Origin: Eublepharis macularius
Taxonomy: Eukaryota > Chordata > Lepidosauria > Squamata > Eublepharidae
Direction of reading: 5' to 3'
Assembly: GCF_028583425.1 (NCBI RefSeq)
Contig: NC_072801.1
Span: 18,000,001-18,064,000 of the forward strand
DNA: 64,000 bases
Shown one piece after another: positions 58,400 through 64,000 of the stretch (its first letter is position 1; each line of letters starts with the position of its first letter). A model generated the notes under the pieces. It was not told the DNA's origin, did no database searches, and was given only the letters and a program-made list of their open reading frames with translations. Made by a program: the position numbers and the translations under genes.

Positions 58400-58802
58400 C
58401 TCAAATATAAGTGCCAATAATCAAAAGAAGTGTGAGAACTTTGGGGTTCTAACAACGCCCTGAGATGGATCCACTTGAGACCATAGGCAGGTACATGTGG
58501 GTTGCTTGCCAGCACTTAAAATGATTAGAGTCATCTCTTCAGGAAAAGATCTGGTGGGTTCAGTAGCCACGTGGTCAGCTTGAGGACTGCTACATTGTGG
58601 TGCCATACCTGACCTTTGTGTAGAACGTATGGAATTACTGGAAGGTGGCGATAGTGACCATGGGACAAAGTCCTTAAAATGGAAAGCCATCCCTGTCACA
58701 GCCCATAAGGAGTGACTAGAATGCAGTGAGTGTGGAAATGCCTAACTCTGCAACGAGTTCAAGTAATGGTGGGAAATGAGATGCGTGGGAGTTCTGTATT
58801 CT

Positions 58803-59015
58803 TCTTGGTGGTGGAGGAAAGAGTCGTCATAGCTGACTTGTGGTGACCCCTGTGGGGGTTTTCAAGGCAAGAGGCTAACAGAGGTGGTTTGCCATTGCGT
58901 GCCTCTGCAACCCTTGTCTTCACTGGAGGTCTCCCATCCAATTACTAACCAAGGTCAACCATGCTTCACTTTCGAGATCTAACAAGATCATGCTTGCCTG
59001 AGCTACCCAGGTCAG
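58803..59015 (-). repeat. 5S-rRNA-derived SINE
   Basis: On the - strand the head reads GATCTTGTTAGATCTCGAAAG and later TTGGTTAGTAATTGGATGGGAG, clearly related to the 3' half of 5S rRNA (GGTTAGTACTTGGATGGGAGACC). The body (GCAAACCACCTCTGTTAGCC...GTCAGCTATGACGACTC) follows. It is inserted in the DIRS-like element. This is a SINE, not a functional 5S gene. Confidence 0.8.
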
Positions 59016-59303
59016 AGCTGCAGACGGAAAAGCATAAAGAGCCCTTTGATCCAAGCTATTTGGTCTAGATGTCTCCTAAAGAGAAGGAAACTAGTGTCCG
59101 CTAGGTGACAAAAAACATCTGGCCGTTCTGTTGAACTGTGTTGTAAAAAGGACCATGGTAGGGAATCCCTACTGTTGAAATATGGGCAGAATGTACTAGG
59201 TATTGGCTGCCTGCTTATGGTGAGTGTGCAAAACCCTGCAGAGTGTATCTACTCTGTTGTTCTTCACACCCAAAGTATGTATGGACTGTGGTAGGACACT
59301 GTT

Positions 59304-59754
59304 TCATATAGCCCATTCCTTCAGAGCTGTAGCATCAGCATAGAGAGTTAGCAATGCCGCTCCCCCTTGCCTGTTCAGATAATATAGAGCTGTGGTGATG
59401 TCCACATGAATCTGAATTCTCTTCTTGGGCAGTAGAGCGGCAAAAGAAGCGAGGGAATAACGGATCGCTTGGGTCCGTAGGTGACCATGCACCTAGAATA
59501 GAGGAGGGGCTATAATGAGCACCCCAAACAACAGCATAGGCTCTCCCAAATGGGCACCACTGGGTTACATTCTTGGGTTGGGCCCACCCTGATAATGATA
59601 TGAGTACAGATTTGGGAACAGACAATTTCACATGTTGATAGGTTGTCATAGGATTATGATGATGTAAAAACTCCCATTTTGTAGTAGAGACCATTAATTC
59701 TACTACATGAATTAATGAAATGGATTGAACGTTTGGCAGTAAACAGATGGGCAA
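59304..59754 (-). pseudogene. DIRS-like RNase H domain remnant
   Basis: Two overlapping frames cover this domain. One holds RAYAVVWGAHYSPSSILGAW (the GWGAHL...GLW region) and the other RYSLASFAALLPKKRIQIHV followed by DITTALYYLNRQGG. A frameshift near 59480 separates them. The Asp after HV is a canonical RNase H metal ligand; the usual DNTTA reads DITTA here. Confidence 0.75.
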
Positions 59755-60451
59755 AAGACTGCAGTCTTTGTGTTCTGTCAGCAGGAAAGAAGGCCCTCCC
59801 TATGGAGGAAAGAAATCTATCCCGAAAGAAGTGTATAGTTCTACTGGAGTAAAGATAGACTTTTCCCTAATTTATCAACAGATTTAGGCTGGAGACAGTG
59901 TTAAGGACCAAGCGGATATGGTCATTAAACAGTGGTGCAGACTCCACTACTAGAAGTCAATCATCTAGGCAGAGGTACGCAAAGCAGCCCTTAGATCGAA
60001 GGGATGCAACTATGACTGCCATATGCTTGGCAAAACGTAAGGCGCAGAGGCCAAGCTGAAGGGAAATAAGTTTTGAGAACTTCACCTTACATTTAAAACG
60101 AAGATGTTTCCCATGACTGAGATGTATAGAGATGTGCTGTGAAACTTTTAAACTTTAATAAACTTATTCTGGTTACAGTGGGTCTGACGGCCCACGTCCA
60201 TCCTTTCTACCAGGAAATACTTGGATTCAAACCCCAGAGGGGAAGGATCATTGGGAACTCCTTTGGCCAACAAACCATTAGTAGGCTCCTTGAGGGCAGA
60301 AGAACAGGAGCCTGCACCTGAGGGGCATAGACAACGGTGGATACTCAGAAAAATATATAAACAATAACCTTGTTTAACTATAGAAAGGACTCACGAGTCG
60401 TTAGAGAGCAAGAGATATAATCCATCTAGAAGGAACAGAGCAATGTGAGAC

Positions 60452-60838
60452 TCAGCGTGGGTTAGGTGGGACATAGATGTGTGTCCTTGAGGAGCAGGCT
60501 TTGAAGGATGCGGCTGGATTAGTTTCGTTCTTGGCCTCAACACCCGCTTGGTGGTATGGCACTGAGCTGACGAACAGGACCCTGACCAAAAGGTTGAAGG
60601 TAGAGATACCTTCTGGGACAATGTTGATAAATTTGGTGATTTCATTTAGCTTTTTGTTTTGTTTTGAGGAAGCGCTGTTGAACATGGCCAGGCATGGCGC
60701 CTGGTAAACAACGATAGAAGCCATGCATCTGGCTGAGGAATCTGCAGCGAGTTCTCCTGTTGTCATCTGTTGTTTGGCTAATTTAGTAGCCTTCCTTTGA
60801 AGGATCCTCTCCCAGAGAAATAAATGGTAGGAGCACAT
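60452..60838 (-). pseudogene. DIRS-like Gag C-terminal fragment
   Basis: A 128-residue open stretch contains LAKQQMTTGELAADSSARCM followed by ASIVV. This resembles the conserved helical region of DIRS Gag proteins just upstream of the reverse transcriptase. The frame is lost on both sides. Confidence 0.6.
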
Positions 60839-62206
60839 GATGGTTTGAAAGGTTGAAAGCTACAGACTAGTATGTTTTGTATTCAGTGCATCCAGGTTTC
60901 TGCCCTTTCTGCCAGCTTGGGTTAATAAGGAACCACAACGATACCATGCTTGCACATCCTCGGCTACCAGAGAATATGGGCGCGGGTGGTTAAAGAGGAA
61001 GGGGCAACCTGTTGCTTGAGCATGTAATACTTCTTGATCTTTTGAGAAGTAGCAGGAGTAGAGGACAGATTTATCTCACATGCTGTGAACAATGTCTAAC
61101 AGGTCCTCCACTGGTGGGAAGGTTACTGAGGCAGGAGTCAGAATACAAAGCCTGCAAAAACCTTACTCTTGGGTTTTGGATTAGAAGTCAAACATCCAAC
61201 TCCAGTGCTCTGGCCCTGTACATCATCTGCTTCAACAACAAGCGATAATCCTCGTGAAGAAGACCTAGTATCACCTACAGCCTCCTCCAGTGGAGGGGCC
61301 AAGGCTTGCTCCCAAGCAACATCGGAATATGAGATTACATTCTTGTCACCTGCATCCGAGAACGGAGGTGAATGAAGTCGGAATGACAAGGTGGAATGGA
61401 TGAAACTCCCGGAATGGAGGTCACTGGAACTAAAGAGGTCAGAAGTGGAAGTGGTACTGAAACTGATGGAACAGGAGTTGACGCACGATCCATAGCTGAT
61501 GGAATCGGAAGTGACTGAGACCCCTCTAACTGTCAGACTATGGAATCCCAGTTATCCAGAGTTCGTCTCCCCCTCTTCTGCAAGAAGCACAAGGTTCCTT
61601 GGTTCCAAAAGGTTTATTGAAAGACTATGCTCAGGATACAGGTGTTCATAATCCAAAGGCCTTTGAGACCCTTGGCTGAATGAAAGCTTTGTTGAGAATG
61701 GCACGTAAAAGGAAAGTTACAACACTTCAAACACCCATTCCCAGCCTCCCCCCTAGTCTTGTCTGCGAAGGCATGAGAAGACGAGAACATCAAGGTCGTT
61801 GGCTGGACTGGATAGATAAGGCTCTTCGCTCCCATGGATATGAGTGGCCTGGTCGACACCTGGGCCCGGAGGGAGGAAAACTAGACAACTACTGATTATA
61901 ACACAAGTTAATATGGCGTTACTCTGGCTAGAGAATTGACATCCTGACACTAACTGTGAGAATGCCAGAGCAAATTGTAGCCAGTTTATAACGTCCTGCC
62001 AGTTATTCTCAGGTACCAGCATTTAAACTGCAGACCAAGGCACACACAATTGTGGGGCGGGTGAGGAGGCTGCTGCCTGTGGGGCTATCAAGATGGATGG
62101 CAATTATTGGTGGCCCAGTCACTGGGGAGGAGTTCAGAGTCGGACTAGTGACCTCCTCCTCTATAATAATGGGTGGAGCCCAAGTTGATGAGTAGCTATG
62201 CTTACT

Positions 62207-62443
62207 CTAAGTAGCAGCTGCTGACTGCTTTTGTTGTTTAGGCATGCTTTTCGCCTTTTTAACAGGTGGTTTGGAGGCAGCACCTTCCGGACTGGTCAGA
62301 TCCGGTGAGTAACATTTCCCACGTTTAGGTGAGTGACCAGGAAAGGGATCATTTGTCACCAAATGGGAATCCAATGGGAAGGATCTGAAGATCTGGCCCC
62401 TTGGAACCAATAGCTGCCGTTTGGATTGGGCAGGTGACTCCAT
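62207..62443 (-). pseudogene. DIRS-like Gag N-terminal fragment
   Basis: This 78-residue open stretch is rich in Lys/Pro (KPPVKKAKSMPKQQKQ) and lies near the 5' end of the DIRS-like element on the - strand. Low-complexity basic N-termini are usual for DIRS Gag proteins. Assignment is mainly by position within the element. Confidence 0.5.
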
Positions 62444-63059
62444 CGCAGCAGGTGACTTTACTGCCAGGGTAACGAGACTGAGCTAATTTTCTCCCACAGT
62501 GCTATCTTGGGCCAAGAAGCTCTGTCACTTCTGGCATTTGGCGTGAGCCTCTGACATGTCTGTGTCCTGATATGTTGTGGGTTCTACCCAGACACAGCCA
62601 AGACTGGGCTCATTGATGTGAGGCATTTTATTTCTCAACTCTTTAAAAAGCGAATCTTAAGACATGATGAGATCAAATGGAGATACACGAGTGAAGAGAA
62701 GAGCTAGGAGGAAGCTAGTATATTTTTTAAATAACGCTTTATGAGACATCACTGTATCCCTTTTCATTCTTTCTGGGGGGTGGGGGAAGGGAATATAGAA
62801 GACGACTTATCTGATGATGATCAAGACAAGCGAAGAGCGAAGAGAGAACCTTTCTCATGCGGTGCCAAAAAAGGAACTGAGGGAAGTTGGGCCACTCCAC
62901 ACCACTACCCGCGTTTGGTGGGAAGCCCCTGAGTGTGTGCACCCCCTTACAGATTTTAAAAGCTTGAGAAATCTCTCCATGGCTGGTCTGCACATGCGCA
63001 GTCCCAATGTGTGCCTGCACAGAACACCGATCATGAACTAGTAGTTCAGTAACCTATTT

Positions 63060-63990
63060 GCACATGAGCAGCAAATTCCAGTGAGCAACAGCAACTCATG
63101 ATCTGAGCCATTTTACTGAATACTGACTTGAACCTATTTTGTCTGATTTTCTGAAGCCGGAAAGTATGTAAGATCTAGAAAAATAAGGATTGCAATCATG
63201 TGCACTGTAAAATACAGGAAGGTTGAAACAGGACTATAAAAACCAACAGGCATGCATGGGCAGAAAAATGGCACAAGGTAACTGAAATCTGCCTGTTTTT
63301 TTCATGTGCTAGAAAACATTGATTTTTTTTGTACTTAAAAGGTCTTTCACAGGTATATACCAACAGTAGGAAGCCAACAAATTACAATGCTTTAAGTGAT
63401 AAATGTGAATTTATCCTAAAGCCATCTGAAGCACGTATGAAAGAAATTTACAGAGCAGCTACTGATATTCTAAGGTCTTGTACATGGCACTTTCCAAATA
63501 CACAAGGAAAGAGAGGCATGTTGGTGCATATGGAAGCAGGTATGTCTCACTATCTGTGTGTGCGTGTGTGTGCTGCAGCCAGCCCATTCAGTTGAGCAGA
63601 ATACTTCAGGAAGGATTTCTATCTATGGAAGGCAGAGAACACCACTTGCCTAAGTTTTTGAAATTCTTTTTTTTTTAAAAAAGGCTGAAAAAATTGAGAA
63701 TTTCTGCTTTACTGTAAAACATCCAAAATTGACTTTAAAAAATGGACAACAATTCTATTCCATAGGAAAAACTGATTACATACAGCTAAAATATTGTGGA
63801 TGCCTTTCTCATCAATAATAAAGAGACCTTGCTCACAACATAGTATGTCCAATGTGCTAGCAAGTTTTATCTTTTGAGCTGGAAGCCCATTTTCCTCCTT
63901 ATTCAAGGAGGAAAGATAGAAGTACATCATTTGTACTTTTATCTTGCAGCTTAGGACATCTGGCCCTTTCAGGGGCTGTGCTCATTCTTA
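63060..63990. other. Unassigned, with one splice-flanked + frame
   Basis: Sequence right of the DIRS-like element, probably intron of the - strand gene. A + strand frame at 63353-63539 (SRKPTNYNALSDKCEFILKP then SEARMKEIYRAATDIL) lies between tttcacag and gtatgt. I do not recognise it. Confidence 0.3.
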
Positions 63991-63991
63991 C

Positions 63992-64000
63992 CAGACAGGT
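63992..64000 (-). other. Possible 3' edge of the preceding MARF1 exon (window edge)
   Basis: On the - strand the window opens ACCTGTCTG|GTAAGAATG, a good splice donor with GT at 63990-63991. If real, the last codon would join G|AG (Glu) to the exon at 56773, in phase. Only nine exon bases are visible, so this is weak. Confidence 0.22.

Larger units (their letters stand above)
56900..63055 (-). mobile_element. DIRS-like tyrosine-recombinase retrotransposon, decayed
   Basis: The two ends are inverted copies of each other. The left end (about 56905-57080) and the right end (about 62870-63050, reverse-complemented) share blocks such as attgggactgcgcatg, gatttctcaag and cttccctcag over about 180 bp. 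On the - strand, in order, come a Gag-like N-terminal ORF (62443-62207), a Gag C-terminal part with LAADSSARCMAS (60838-60452), RNase H with HVDITTALYYLNRQGG (59492-59304), and a tyrosine-recombinase-like end around 57660-57270 with readable pieces RALLYT, SADTFAKHYSIDRNAR. This order and inverted termini are typical of DIRS elements. All ORFs are broken. It lies between the last exon of the - strand gene and the window edge, so probably in its last intron. A Helitron-like element and a 5S SINE have inserted in it. Confidence 0.8.

Noticed and set aside
58900..59015. 5S rRNA gene similarity
   Set aside because: Only the 3' half of 5S is present, fused to a SINE body; not a functional 5S gene.

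Overview
This is a repeat-dense stretch of a vertebrate nuclear genome, most probably from a squamate reptile (lizard or snake). That placement is an inference. It rests on Sauria-type tRNA-derived SINEs, a 5S-rRNA-derived SINE, many short hAT-like elements, Penelope-like and DIRS-like retroelements, and spliced coding exons with GT/AG junctions. Nothing looks prokaryotic. Roughly 1% of the window is coding.

Two host genes are supported. BMERB1 (bMERB domain-containing protein 1, C16orf45 in human) is on the + strand, with five coding exons at 16713-16836, 42112-42185, 44113-44227, 44573-44655 and 46232-46359. The junction phases agree throughout and give an open frame ending in CAIM-stop. 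The first coding exon (about 35 residues in the human protein) was not found and probably lies upstream, so 1-16712 is most likely intron 1. Intron 2 is about 25 kb and holds most of the repeats. On the - strand the last coding exon of a second gene ends at 56538, followed by a roughly 2.2 kb 3' UTR to a poly(A) signal at 54316-54321. Its C-terminus, and its tail-to-tail position beside BMERB1, fit MARF1.

The repeats are often nested and often keep exact target-site duplications (TSDs): (i) hAT-like non-autonomous elements of several families with 8-bp TSDs; (ii) CpG-rich fold-back elements with GGCC...TTTTCACAC ends and 3-bp TSDs; (iii) Penelope-like elements with a GIY-YIG endonuclease ORF and hammerhead-like motifs; (iv) a second palindromic retroelement family with 7-16-bp TSDs and its own hammerhead-like core; (v) LINE reverse-transcriptase and C-terminal fragments; (vi) Ty3/Gypsy and LTR pieces; (vii) tRNA- and 5S-derived SINEs; and (viii) a decayed, about 6.1-kb DIRS-like tyrosine-recombinase retrotransposon (56.9-63.05 kb) with inverted termini, inside what appears to be the last MARF1 intron and itself carrying a Helitron-like element and a 5S SINE.

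The most interesting non-repeat observation is a degenerate second copy of the BMERB1 terminal exon at about 52150-52247, 5.9 kb downstream of the real one. The most interesting repeat observation is that two palindromic retroelement families share one hammerhead-like layout: CTGANGA, hairpin, GAAA, a self-complementary 4-mer, then a short closing stem.
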